IMG/VR virus record: IMGVR_UViG_3300042539_000280 | Location: 62,001-126,000 of that record | DNA length: 64,000 nucleotides | Direction: 5' to 3' (one strand) | From: a virus | Part shown: positions 47,434 to 54,863 of the stretch, in pieces | Position numbering within the stretch: position 1 is the first letter of the stretch | Layout of the letters: each line of letters opens with the position of its first letter | Position numbers and translations under genes: made by a program | The notes under the pieces: generated by a model | The model's input: the letters and a program-made list of their open reading frames with translations, nothing else | Database searches by the model: none | Told to the model about the DNA's origin: nothing

Positions 47434-47631
47434 TTAATGCTCGTAAAAATCGTCCACTTCGTCAAAATCCTCGGTGTGTTCCATCCACGCCTTCTTGAGG
47501 TTCTTGAGAGGACGCTTTTTAGAAACCTCAGATTGAGGTCTTTCTAGGCGTTTGCCGCCATACTTGCGATCCTCTTCCTGGAGTTCGGCGTAGATAGAGT
47601 CGATAGGATTATGCGATTTCATCTTAGTCAT
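47434..47631 (-). CDS. Hypothetical protein (65 aa)
   Basis: The start at 47631 lies 1 nt from the SprT stop. MTKMKSHNPIDSIYAELQEEDRKYGGKRLERPQSEVSKKRPLKNLKKAWMEHTEDFDEVDDFYEH has a basic middle and acidic C-terminus; probably disordered. Terminator D follows. Function unknown. Confidence 0.55.
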   Translation of the reverse strand: MTKMKSHNPIDSIYAELQEEDRKYGGKRLERPQSEVSKKRPLKNLKKAWMEHTEDFDEVDDFYEH

Positions 47632-47632
47632 G

Positions 47633-48046
47633 TCATGCAGCCTTGTAAAGTTTAAGTCCTTTAAGTTTGAAATTGTCCCGCCAGGCATCAAACGATGGTC
47701 CGTGTCCGACAGGTTCATCATAAATGTATTGGAAATGGTGTATCATTTCATGGGCCAATACCTCAACAAACATTTTCTCATTTTCAAAACTTTTGCACAT
47801 GCTTATCTTGGAGGGTTTACCACGTTTCTTACAGTTGTAATAGTATAGTGCATAAACGTCTCCATACTTCTTATGTTTAGATATAAAGATTTTCTTTACA
47901 GGTTCAAGTAGACCACCAAATATTTGTTCATTTAGAATGTGGAACCATTCCCAACAAGCATCAACGGTGGGTTTATATTTCACGTTATCATATTGTAGCG
48001 ACTTGAGTTTTCTCCTATTTTGGTAGTAGTCCGTCAAATGCTTCAT
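47633..48046 (-). CDS. SprT-like metalloprotease (137 aa)
   Basis: EVLAHEMIHHFQY carries the zinc-protease HExxH motif (His99, Glu100, His103), and EPVGHGPSFDAW supplies a third His (115) and the SprT-type GHGxxF end. The N-terminal part (ACWEWFHILNEQIFGGLLEP) matches the family. SprT/Spartan-type proteases degrade proteins crosslinked to DNA. It lies near replication genes and overlaps the upstream gene by 32 nt. Confidence 0.85.
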   Translation of the reverse strand: MKHLTDYYQNRRKLKSLQYDNVKYKPTVDACWEWFHILNEQIFGGLLEPVKKIFISKHKKYGDVYALYYYNCKKRGKPSKISMCKSFENEKMFVEVLAHEMIHHFQYIYDEPVGHGPSFDAWRDNFKLKGLKLYKAA

Positions 48047-48446
48047 TCACAAGTGCCTCGGTTAGATATGGTGTTTTTAGATCCTTCTTTAGCATGTTAG
48101 CAAACACTTCGGCCTCTTTTGGTTCAAGTGACTCCAAAATCTGGATAAGGAGTTCTTCTTTACGTTTATCAGTCAATGCCGGAGGCGTTCTAGGATTACC
48201 TTCTTGAAAGAGATATGCCCGCTGCAATGCAGAGGTCATATGATCATATGACATACCTGGTGGTACATGCTCCTTCTTATACTCAGGAACCTTTACATTG
48301 AATTTTACATTAGGATGAAAGACCGCCTGTAGGACATTTCTCAATGCCCAGTTATCATTCTTCCGTAGAACTCCAATACGGTCCTGTTTTGTCTTGGCGG
48401 TTCTAAATTCATCAAGAACCTCATAAATGTTTCTAATAGCCATCAA
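48015..48446 (-). CDS. Conserved T4-like phage protein (143 aa)
   Basis: IYEVLDEFRTAKTKQDRIGVLRKNDNWALRNVLQAVFHPNVKFNVKVPEYKKEHVPPGMSYDHM... with a C-terminal AEVFANMLKKDLKTPYLTEALVNEAFDGLLP. I recognise it as a conserved T4-like phage family (DUF6433-like) encoded beside RNase H. Function unknown. Confidence 0.7.
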   Translation of the reverse strand: MMAIRNIYEVLDEFRTAKTKQDRIGVLRKNDNWALRNVLQAVFHPNVKFNVKVPEYKKEHVPPGMSYDHMTSALQRAYLFQEGNPRTPPALTDKRKEELLIQILESLEPKEAEVFANMLKKDLKTPYLTEALVNEAFDGLLPK

Positions 48447-49303
48447 AAGTCTCCGATGGACTCAATCATTGCTTTGAGTCCTTTCTGTATAAAATAGTCA
48501 AACATTACCTGTTTAGTGGCAGGTTTGGCATCTTCAAATGCCGTGACAATGCTGGTCTGAACCTCGTTTGGTATATAGTCAAAATCGACTAGAGTTTGGT
48601 TACGCTTGAAACCACGAAGCATAGTATCGGTGGTGCAGAATGCCTCGACATCCTGTCCGATCCACTCCTGTAATTTCTTGCTGCTAATGACCTTCTGGCG
48701 TTCACCAGCGGCGAAGCAATTGTCGGGCGACAGAAAGTTAGGAATCCCATCACCACGATCACCTTTGATAATATGCTCACGCACGAAGGTCTTGGGATCG
48801 TCAATCTTGATGAACCGCTTTAGAATAGGCGAATACTGTGTAACATTAGGATACTTCTGCAACTGGCCAAAGTCCTTGTCAGATGACAGAATAAGGACTT
48901 CACCATGAGGCGCCAGACGGGCAGCAAGGACGGCAATAACATCGTCCGCTTCCGCACCATGAACGTCAATAACCTTGTAAGGGAAAAATTCTTTGAGTTC
49001 GTCTCTAATCTTGTTTAGGACATCAAAGATCATACCCCAATCATAACCAGAGGACTCACGGTCATGCTTACGCTGGGACTTATAGAAAGGGAAATAGTCC
49101 TTGCGCCAGTAATGTCGATTGTCACAACAAAGCACCACATTAGGATACTTTGACTTGAATTGACGCACATTGGCACGAATAGTATTGATACACATATGAC
49201 GGATTAAGTCCTCATTCAATTCATTGGACTTAGCCACATGCTTTAGGTGTTGCATTAGATTGGAGATTAGTACCTGATTTAGGTCAATCAACATATATGA
49301 CAT
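48443..49303 (-). CDS. rnh: RNase H / 5'-3' exonuclease (T4 Rnh-like)
   Basis: The start at 49303 follows AAGGA. MLIDLNQVLISNL, VVLCCDNRHYWRKDYFP, GAEADDVIAVLAARL, ILSSDKDFGQLQ and IIKGDRGDGIPNFLS are the FEN1/T4 RNase H motifs with their metal-binding aspartates. It removes RNA primers from lagging-strand fragments, working with gp32 and ligase. 286 residues, close to T4's 305. Confidence 0.9.
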   Translation of the reverse strand: MSYMLIDLNQVLISNLMQHLKHVAKSNELNEDLIRHMCINTIRANVRQFKSKYPNVVLCCDNRHYWRKDYFPFYKSQRKHDRESSGYDWGMIFDVLNKIRDELKEFFPYKVIDVHGAEADDVIAVLAARLAPHGEVLILSSDKDFGQLQKYPNVTQYSPILKRFIKIDDPKTFVREHIIKGDRGDGIPNFLSPDNCFAAGERQKVISSKKLQEWIGQDVEAFCTTDTMLRGFKRNQTLVDFDYIPNEVQTSIVTAFEDAKPATKQVMFDYFIQKGLKAMIESIGDF

Positions 49304-49337
49304 TTTATATTCCTTGTTTGATACACTTATGGTATCA

Positions 49338-49730
49338 TCATTCTTCTTCGCTGTCAACCTTTTCCTTGGCGATTTCTTCAATCATTTTGGCAATCTGATC
49401 CGCAATCTGTTCCTGGGTAAGGCCTTCAATATTTCCTTCCAATAGTTTCACATTGTCGTCAATAAACATATGGAGGTGATGATCAAGACCCAATGAACGA
49501 TAAATGGTGGCACGGAGAGAATCCACGACGAGGACAAAATCTTTGGCAAAGGCCTTATTTTCCACCTCAATGTCATAGTTATCCAGTTCTGTGAGAAGAA
49601 ACCCGGCCAGTTCATCAACAACAGAGTCAGCAAACTTTTTGTCCGCTTTCTTGGCCCTCGCCTGATGGATTTCCTCCGGTAGTTCTCGGACTACCTTGCT
49701 TTTGGGAAACTCGATTACTTTGTCAGTCAT
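49338..49730 (-). CDS. Conserved phage protein (130 aa)
   Basis: MTDKVIEFPKSKVVRELPEEIHQARAKKADKKFADSVVDELAGFLLTELDNYDIEVENKAFAKDFVLVVDSLRATIYRSLGLDHHLHMFIDDNVKLL... ends in an acidic tail. Helical. Proteins with the VIxFPK start and ATIYRSxGLxHHL core are conserved in T4-like marine phages; function unknown. Confidence 0.65.
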   Translation of the reverse strand: MTDKVIEFPKSKVVRELPEEIHQARAKKADKKFADSVVDELAGFLLTELDNYDIEVENKAFAKDFVLVVDSLRATIYRSLGLDHHLHMFIDDNVKLLEGNIEGLTQEQIADQIAKMIEEIAKEKVDSEEE

Positions 49731-49849
49731 TTCTTATCCTTGTTCTTTAGATCGTAGAATGTGGCAGCAACTACTATGATCCATGTCATAATACCTACTA
49801 CCATGCCAAGATATATGCATGTCCATCCAAATGCTTCTGTAGGTGTCAT
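49727..49849 (-). CDS. Small membrane protein (40 aa)
   Basis: MTPTEAFGWTCIYLGMVVGIMTWIIVVAATFYDLKNKDKK: one long hydrophobic segment with a lysine-rich tail, so N-out/C-in topology is likely. ATGA overlaps at both ends show tight coupling with its neighbours. Function unknown. Confidence 0.6.
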   Translation of the reverse strand: MTPTEAFGWTCIYLGMVVGIMTWIIVVAATFYDLKNKDKK

Positions 49850-50979
49850 TTCAGCACTCTCAAAAGGATTGTATCGACGTTGATACGACCGGTTGCCTTA
49901 CTCTCTTTTGTAGTTAGGCATTTCATAATGTTACGCAAGTCTACCTTACCAGCCTTCAAGACCTGTTGGACTTGTTCTTCGGGTTTACGGAGTTTCTTTG
50001 TAATCGAAACTGCCTCGTCAAATCCGATAATCGTAGACCCTCTGACCGAAAGGCCATCACGATCCACGGCATGGTACACAGTAAGATTGCGAGTTTTAGT
50101 ATTGAATACCCAAAGTTGCGAAGCACCGATTATTCCTTTCGGGTCGATAGAGGTTAGAGTATCGGCAGAGGCACAGTAGTTCATCTTTGCCACCAATACA
50201 TGAGGCGGCTTGACTTTCTTCTTACGAGGTTTGCGGATTGCCTTGCCGGCTTCCTCAACCTCGTCCATGTGGTCTACAATCTTCTTGATGAATAGACCTA
50301 GAATTTTAAGAACCGGCTTACGCCATCCACGATACGCTTCCACAAGGTCGGGGTCTTTACCAGCCTGGGCCTCGGTGATTTCTTCGTATTGAGGACGGAA
50401 GTGTTCTGCAATCCTCGACGCAATTTGCGGTTTAATTCCCTTCTCAATGGACCACTTCTTAACATCGAATTGAATAACTCCTTCTTGGAAGAAAACGTCT
50501 GTCTGTTCTTCAAGTTCACCGATTAGTTCGGACGCTTTCGCATTGATGCGATCTTGGATAGAAACAACTTTTTGAACCGGCTGTTCCGCTTCATCTTCGG
50601 TCGTTTCCACAACATTCGCCGTGAGTTCTCTAATCTTTGTTTCAACCTTTTTCCATACATCATCGGGTAGGTTGGAACCGGTAGCCAGTAATCGGCAGTT
50701 CCATCCGACGTTATGGAGGTCGATGGCCTTGACCGAAGCCAGTTTTCTAGTAATGTCTTTATCATACTTGATAGACTTTAGGTAGGATATTGTGAAGTTC
50801 TTGGCATCTTCACTGGAATAAAAGTAGTTAAACCAGCTATAAGCAAGTGCCATTTCTGACTGTGTGGAGTCCTCGGTCACAGTGGGTTCCGGACCGAGGT
50901 ACTTTTCGTCTGCAAACTTTGGTCGTCTGACCACTGCCGACTTTCTCACTTTTTTCTCCTTATCCGAAGATTTTTCCAT
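49846..50979 (-). CDS. Conserved phage protein (377 aa)
   Basis: Start at 50979 preferred (AAGGA before it); a start at 51012 is possible. ALAYSWFNYFYSSEDAKNFTISYLKSIKYDKDITRKLASVKAIDLHNVGWNCRLLATG, a long helical middle (DPDLVEAYRGWRKPVLKILGLFIKKIVDHMD), a basic KPRKKKVKPPHVLVAKMNYC, and a C-terminal beta-rich SQLWVFNTKTRNLTVYHAVDRDGLSVRGSTIIGFDE. This is a large conserved family in T4-like cyanophage-type genomes; function unknown. Confidence 0.65.
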   Translation of the reverse strand: MEKSSDKEKKVRKSAVVRRPKFADEKYLGPEPTVTEDSTQSEMALAYSWFNYFYSSEDAKNFTISYLKSIKYDKDITRKLASVKAIDLHNVGWNCRLLATGSNLPDDVWKKVETKIRELTANVVETTEDEAEQPVQKVVSIQDRINAKASELIGELEEQTDVFFQEGVIQFDVKKWSIEKGIKPQIASRIAEHFRPQYEEITEAQAGKDPDLVEAYRGWRKPVLKILGLFIKKIVDHMDEVEEAGKAIRKPRKKKVKPPHVLVAKMNYCASADTLTSIDPKGIIGASQLWVFNTKTRNLTVYHAVDRDGLSVRGSTIIGFDEAVSITKKLRKPEEQVQQVLKAGKVDLRNIMKCLTTKESKATGRINVDTILLRVLK

Positions 50980-51253
50980 AATCCTTAAACTCGTTGATGA
51001 CACAAATACCATCCTCTAGGTAATGGTATTCCTGTTCCATTTCTTCGGCATGATCTAATGCCTCATTCAGGGTATGATAGACCTCTGCATCCTGGAAGAT
51101 ATCACGCATTGCTTCCAGATTGCCTTCCCATTTGAAAGTTTCTTCATTGAACTTTCCATAAATGGAGTCGATGGCCTGGGCATATGCTACACGATATTCA
51201 GGACCCTTTTCACTCTCCGTTAGGAGAACATAGATGCCATTATCAGCAGACAT
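50960..51253 (-). CDS. Conserved phage protein of the MSADNGIY family (97 aa)
   Basis: MSADNGIYVLLTESEKGPEYRVAYAQAIDSIYG is the start of a widespread phage protein family. It continues FQDAEVYHTLNEALDHAEEMEQEYHYLEDGICVINEF. Acidic, alpha/beta. Function unknown. Confidence 0.75.
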   Translation of the reverse strand: MSADNGIYVLLTESEKGPEYRVAYAQAIDSIYGKFNEETFKWEGNLEAMRDIFQDAEVYHTLNEALDHAEEMEQEYHYLEDGICVINEFKDYGKIFG

Positions 51254-51351
51254 TACTTACCCTTCTTTCCCTTGAGACGGCGTGCCTTACGCTTGGTCGA
51301 TCCAATCTTGCGACGACCCTTGCGTGGTCGGTTCTTATGTGGGTGCGGCAT
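51253..51351 (-). CDS. Very basic micropeptide (32 aa)
   Basis: MPHPHKNRPRKGRRKIGSTKRKARRLKGKKGK: about half K and R. GGAG 6 nt upstream and a TAATG overlap with the next gene. Similar in composition to ribosomal-protein tails; probably binds nucleic acid. Confidence 0.6.
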   Translation of the reverse strand: MPHPHKNRPRKGRRKIGSTKRKARRLKGKKGK

Positions 51352-51354
51352 ATT

Positions 51355-51633
51355 CTACTCCTTCAAAAGTTGTTTCACTGAATCATATCGGAATGAACGC
51401 CATCCACCAGCATCGATATCCCATACCGCTTGGACGTTATCATTCAACTGCCGAGCATTTTGAGGAACTTGTCCGTCATACTCGGAAAGCATAGCAGGTT
51501 CCACCTGCGGAACATATAGATCGGAAAGAGTGGCCCGCATAGTGCGTTCCGTACCGTCGGCTTTCTCAAAGACTACGGTAACAACCCCATTCTTTAGATC
51601 CTCACGCAAAGCATATTTATCAATCATGGTCAT
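51355..51633 (-). CDS. WYL_2/Sm-like SH3-barrel protein (92 aa)
   Basis: LKNGVVTVVFEKADGTERTMRATLSDLYVP is the signature of the phage DUF2693/WYL_2 family (Sm-like SH3 beta-barrel). The C-terminus VWDIDAGGWRSFRYDSVKQL is conserved in the family. Likely nucleic-acid or ligand binding. ATGA overlap with glutaredoxin. Confidence 0.75.
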   Translation of the reverse strand: MTMIDKYALREDLKNGVVTVVFEKADGTERTMRATLSDLYVPQVEPAMLSEYDGQVPQNARQLNDNVQAVWDIDAGGWRSFRYDSVKQLLKE

Positions 51634-51857
51634 TTTCCTTCGTTGAGCAATTTTTCAAGTTCATTATAACCGCCGATGAACACTTTGTCAACTGTTATTA
51701 TAGGAAAAGTTCTGGCGTCTGGGAACATTTCCAAGATGGTGTCACGGTCAAAGTCCTTACCTAACTTATGGACAACGTGTTCTTTTGCCTTGAGTTTTAG
51801 TAGTGTAATTGCCTTGTCGCAAAAGACACATTGGTCTTTAGAATATACTGTAATCAT
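51630..51857 (-). CDS. Glutaredoxin/thioredoxin-like protein
   Basis: MITVYSKDQCVFCDKAITLL has the CxxC active site (Cys10, Cys13). RTFPIITVDKVFIGGYNELEKLL has the cis-proline and GGYxEL end of glutaredoxins. 75 residues. It can reduce the ribonucleotide reductase NrdJ encoded about 3 kb downstream in the same direction, like T4 NrdC. Confidence 0.85.
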   Translation of the reverse strand: MITVYSKDQCVFCDKAITLLKLKAKEHVVHKLGKDFDRDTILEMFPDARTFPIITVDKVFIGGYNELEKLLNEGK

Positions 51858-52441
51858 CTAAACGGTGCTCCTGTAATCCAACCGACTAAACTATGTCGGG
51901 TTCCTTTTGTTGTGGGTGTAACGCTATGAAGAATGTATGAGGGAAAGGCAATCACTGTGCCCTGTTTTCGTGATGCTTTGGTGGGTTCTCCACCTAAAAA
52001 GAATTGTAGTTCTCCGCCTTCATATTCACTTTCATCAGTCAACTGTATAACGATGGTTAGTTTTCTGACCAGGCCTTTTAGTAACTTGTCGGTATGTTCA
52101 CTATAATGTCCTGATGGAGCATTGTATTCTGTAAACTGTAGACCTTCTTGGAAACCCCAAATATCAAAATTGAAACACTTATTGTTGATAGGTATCACAT
52201 ATGCAGTTATCTTATCAAATAACCAATCAAATTCTTTATTGTCATAGTCAATGAAACAAATCTTGCTATCCCGGATATTCTGATTATATACCGAATCCTT
52301 TTGTTGCTGGATTTCAGCCGTTTCAAGGTATAACTTTTTAGACTGTTCTATGATCCTTTGACATTCTTCGGGACTAAAAACATTATGTGAAAAGACATAA
52401 TTTTCCACGCTATCATTCTTACAATAATCAGGTAACATCAC
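51854..52441 (-). CDS. 2OG-Fe(II) oxygenase (PiuC/prolyl-4-hydroxylase-like)
   Basis: 195 residues with all catalytic residues: GHYSEHTDKLLKGLVRKLTIVIQLTDESEYEGGELQFF (His116-x-Asp118), GTVIAFPSYILHSVTPTTKGTRHSLVGWITG (His172, Arg182). N-terminal VFSPEECQRIIEQ is typical. Substrate unknown. ATGA overlap with the glutaredoxin gene and with the GIY-YIG-like gene. Confidence 0.85.
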   Translation of the reverse strand: MMLPDYCKNDSVENYVFSHNVFSPEECQRIIEQSKKLYLETAEIQQQKDSVYNQNIRDSKICFIDYDNKEFDWLFDKITAYVIPINNKCFNFDIWGFQEGLQFTEYNAPSGHYSEHTDKLLKGLVRKLTIVIQLTDESEYEGGELQFFLGGEPTKASRKQGTVIAFPSYILHSVTPTTKGTRHSLVGWITGAPFR

Positions 52442-52836
52442 TTTCCTTTCACATGAGACTTTCTAACTCTAACCATAATCCATTCGTTATAGTATTGTTC
52501 GGAGATTAGTGCGTCCCTGTCAAACTGTTCTTTAGCTTCATAATACGACGCTTCGCCTTTGCTCTTACATAGACGGATGATTTCTCGTGAAAATTTTTCC
52601 TTACCGAAGATTTCAACATGCTGGAGAAGTTCTTTATTGCTGCCATAGTAATCTAACCAATCTGAATCCACCTGTTTCTTGACACGTTTCCCCTTCTTCT
52701 TGGCGGTGCGAGTGAATTTGAATAGTTTTTTCCCAACGTATTTACGTCCTGTCGGAAGGCAGGTGATAACGTAAACGAAGGCCTGATAACCTTCGGGGAT
52801 TTCGGTGAGGGGTTCGTTGTTATAGGTCCATGTCAT
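52438..52836 (-). CDS. GIY-YIG-like endonuclease (132 aa)
   Basis: AFVYVITCLPTGRKYVGKKLF provides the two GIY-YIG strands (VYVI..KYVGK). SDWLDYYGSNKELLQHVEIFGKEKFSREII and YEAKEQFDRDALISEQYYNEW follow as in phage GIY-YIG proteins (Seg-like) with a conserved Glu/Asp. It may be a free-standing mobile or host-DNA-degrading nuclease. Confidence 0.7.
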   Translation of the reverse strand: MTWTYNNEPLTEIPEGYQAFVYVITCLPTGRKYVGKKLFKFTRTAKKKGKRVKKQVDSDWLDYYGSNKELLQHVEIFGKEKFSREIIRLCKSKGEASYYEAKEQFDRDALISEQYYNEWIMVRVRKSHVKGK

Positions 52837-52849
52837 AGACCTATATAGG

Positions 52850-53065
52850 TCATTCCTCGTATTCTATTTCAGGTGGATACTTTTCGTTCCAAACTTCATC
52901 AAATGCTGAGTCTATGTCGAGACATTCTTCCAGGTTCTTGGCATCAAAGTCCTCAAATACTTCTAGTAGAACCTCATATACTTCTTTCCTATCATCATAT
53001 GAAACATCACCTTCTGATAGTCTTTCCAATATCTGTCCTAGAACCTGTGTACCTTGGGCTTTCAT
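52850..53065 (-). CDS. Hypothetical acidic protein (71 aa)
   Basis: MKAQGTQVLGQILERLSEGDVSYDDRKEVYEVLLEVFEDFDAKNLEECLDIDSAFDEVWNEKYPPEIEYEE. Helical and strongly acidic C-terminus. No family recognised. ATGA overlap with the upstream 116-aa gene. Confidence 0.55.
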   Translation of the reverse strand: MKAQGTQVLGQILERLSEGDVSYDDRKEVYEVLLEVFEDFDAKNLEECLDIDSAFDEVWNEKYPPEIEYEE

Positions 53066-53412
53066 TCTTGCTTACCTTTCTTGTTGTAAAAGTAAGACAT
53101 ATAGGCTTGGAACGAATCAACCATCATTTTGTATCCGATATTGGACGCCATCATAAAATTTCTGTACCACTCATATGAGGTACTCCTGGCCAGTATGTCT
53201 GGGTTTTCTTGTTTCTTTCGTTTGTGTTTCTTTTGTAATAATGTCTTGTCATCAATCATAGTCTCTAAGAATTGTATTCTCTTTTCATTCGCTTCTTGAC
53301 AAGAAAGCAAGTAAGGATCAGGACCCATCACCTTTCTTGCTTTTCTCATCTTCTTTGCTATGTGTCTTGCGACATGTAGTTGATCAAGTAAAATTTCATC
53401 CAGTTCATTCAT
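53062..53412 (-). CDS. Hypothetical basic protein (116 aa)
   Basis: MNELDEILLDQLHVARHIAKKMRKARKVMGPDPYLLSCQEANEKRIQFLETMIDDKTLLQKKHKRKKQENPDILARSTSYEWYRNFMMASNIGYKMMVDSFQAYMSYFYNKKGKQE. Helical with a lysine-rich middle. No known motif. Confidence 0.5.
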   Translation of the reverse strand: MNELDEILLDQLHVARHIAKKMRKARKVMGPDPYLLSCQEANEKRIQFLETMIDDKTLLQKKHKRKKQENPDILARSTSYEWYRNFMMASNIGYKMMVDSFQAYMSYFYNKKGKQE

Positions 53413-53774
53413 AAAATTTCCATAGTGAACAATGCACGAGTATAAGTCTCTGGATCATAAGGAATCTTCTGTCTAGCAAAGACAACAAACCCCATGTCAC
53501 CAGGCTTCATAACCTCACGCATAGACTTACCAGTTGTCCATACATCATCGACCACAAGACGAATTGGATTCTTTGGATTGCAATACTTTTGCAAAGCATT
53601 AGCTAGTTTGGTACCACCTCTTGGAATGCCATAGACGGAACCAAACTCCGTCTTTTCGCTAATCATCTTAGCAAGACAATCCCAATCTTCGTCAGTGAGT
53701 GCGTCACATTCAATCTTCCATTCTAGTTCATTACCAGCATGGGAGATAAAGTTACCGAGTTGAAATAGGTTCAT
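53409..53774 (-). CDS. Phosphoribosyltransferase-like protein (121 aa)
   Basis: FGSVYGIPRGGTKLANALQKY and RLVVDDVWTTGKSMREVM form the type I PRTase core, the second being the PRPP-binding DDVxTTGxS loop. The protein is short and lacks a clear hood, so it may be a minimal PRTase. It might act in nucleotide salvage beside NrdJ and ThyX. Function otherwise unknown. Confidence 0.7.
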   Translation of the reverse strand: MNLFQLGNFISHAGNELEWKIECDALTDEDWDCLAKMISEKTEFGSVYGIPRGGTKLANALQKYCNPKNPIRLVVDDVWTTGKSMREVMKPGDMGFVVFARQKIPYDPETYTRALFTMEIL

Positions 53775-53992
53775 TGTGCTTCTTCCAGTTTCTTCTTCGC
53801 ATCAAGAAATTCAATGACATTCTCATACTTGAGTTTTTCAGCATCCTCTTTAGGAAGAAGATCATATATGGGTGATTCCACAATCTGCTTTACAAGTTCT
53901 TCTCTTGACATATTGATAATGTCACCGAAGAAACGGTTAGCAACGTCTTTGCTAACATAGTTGAGGTCCATTCCTTTCCAAGTCTTTATCAT
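53771..53992 (-). CDS. Hypothetical protein (73 aa)
   Basis: MIKTWKGMDLNYVSKDVANRFFGDIINMSREELVKQIVESPIYDLLPKEDAEKLKYENVIEFLDAKKKLEEAQ, helical. No family. ATGA overlap at both ends with the PRTase-like and transpeptidase genes. Confidence 0.55.
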   Translation of the reverse strand: MIKTWKGMDLNYVSKDVANRFFGDIINMSREELVKQIVESPIYDLLPKEDAEKLKYENVIEFLDAKKKLEEAQ

Positions 53993-54387
53993 GGTACAAT
54001 CCTAATAGTTGTGTTGGGGTCATGCTTTACAATCTGGTATAGAGTCGCAGCATTAGCAGGATGCAACCGAACACAGCCGTGAGAGGCAGGCCGACCCAGG
54101 TTCCCAATATGTGGAGTAGCATGAATAGCATAACCACCGCTAAAGAAAATAGAATGAGGCATAGGGGCATTGTCGTATTTCTTTGAATAGTGCATTAGTT
54201 GAAGGGAATAAGGATGGAATGTACCAGTGGGAGTATAATATCCTTTACGGGCGGTTGAGACTCGCCACTGGTACGAGCCATAGTCACTATCAACCTGCAT
54301 CATCTGGTGCGACTTGCTAATAGTGATATTGGTTTCTGCGGCAGCGGGTGTAGCGAATAGCATTGCTGCAATAAGTAGTTTCTTCAT
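53989..54387 (-). CDS. Secreted L,D-transpeptidase (YkuD family, 132 aa)
   Basis: Start at 54387 gives a Sec signal peptide MKKLLIAAMLFATPAAAETN, cleaved after AAA. The catalytic YkuD motif is SHGCVRL (His103, Cys105, Arg107), with upstream HSIFFSGGYAIHATP. YkuD enzymes form 3-3 crosslinks in peptidoglycan or attach lipoprotein to it. It is only the catalytic domain with no LysM. ATGA overlap with the upstream secreted HNH gene. Possible roles: strengthening the infected cell wall before lysis or blocking superinfection. Confidence 0.85.
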   Translation of the reverse strand: MKKLLIAAMLFATPAAAETNITISKSHQMMQVDSDYGSYQWRVSTARKGYYTPTGTFHPYSLQLMHYSKKYDNAPMPHSIFFSGGYAIHATPHIGNLGRPASHGCVRLHPANAATLYQIVKHDPNTTIRIVP

Positions 54388-54863
54388 TTCACTTTCTCCA
54401 TATATGTAGCACATGACGCTGGTAGTTTATTATCATACTTACAATATGCGGCGATCCAATCTGTAGCGATTGCTTTCTGTGCTTCCTCTAATGAGATTTT
54501 ACCGTCACATACCATTCTATTCAGGTGATGTTCTAATCCGTCTTTGACTCTGGCATTCCATGTTTCAGTATAGAACGATTGAGGCCATAGATTCCGCATA
54601 GAGTTTGATCCACCAAGTTCTAAACTGATTAGATGATCAACCTCATATTGTCCGGGAACTCTTGTTATACCATATAACTCATAGATATGATCCTTTTTTG
54701 ATTGCGAAACATGCCTAACTGTCTTAGTATAACCTACTGTGCAAACTTTGTCAAGACCCACTGGTAAGGTATCACCAGGAGTCATAGCAGGATTAGGAAG
54801 GATGGGATCTGCTCCCCATGCCAGTGAAGGCACGAGGAGCATTGCTAGGATTAGATTTCGCAT
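54384..54863 (-). CDS. Secreted HNH-type endonuclease (159 aa)
   Basis: Signal peptide MRNLILAMLLVPSLAWGADP. The nuclease core is YEVDHLISLELGGSNSMRNLWPQ (Asp76-His77 and N/W/P region), the HNH fold found in secreted nucleases, with two further Cys pairs likely disulfide-bonded in the periplasm. It may digest DNA entering from superinfecting phages or from lysed neighbours. Start overlaps the end of nrdJ by 13 nt. Confidence 0.8.
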   Translation of the reverse strand: MRNLILAMLLVPSLAWGADPILPNPAMTPGDTLPVGLDKVCTVGYTKTVRHVSQSKKDHIYELYGITRVPGQYEVDHLISLELGGSNSMRNLWPQSFYTETWNARVKDGLEHHLNRMVCDGKISLEEAQKAIATDWIAAYCKYDNKLPASCATYMEKVK

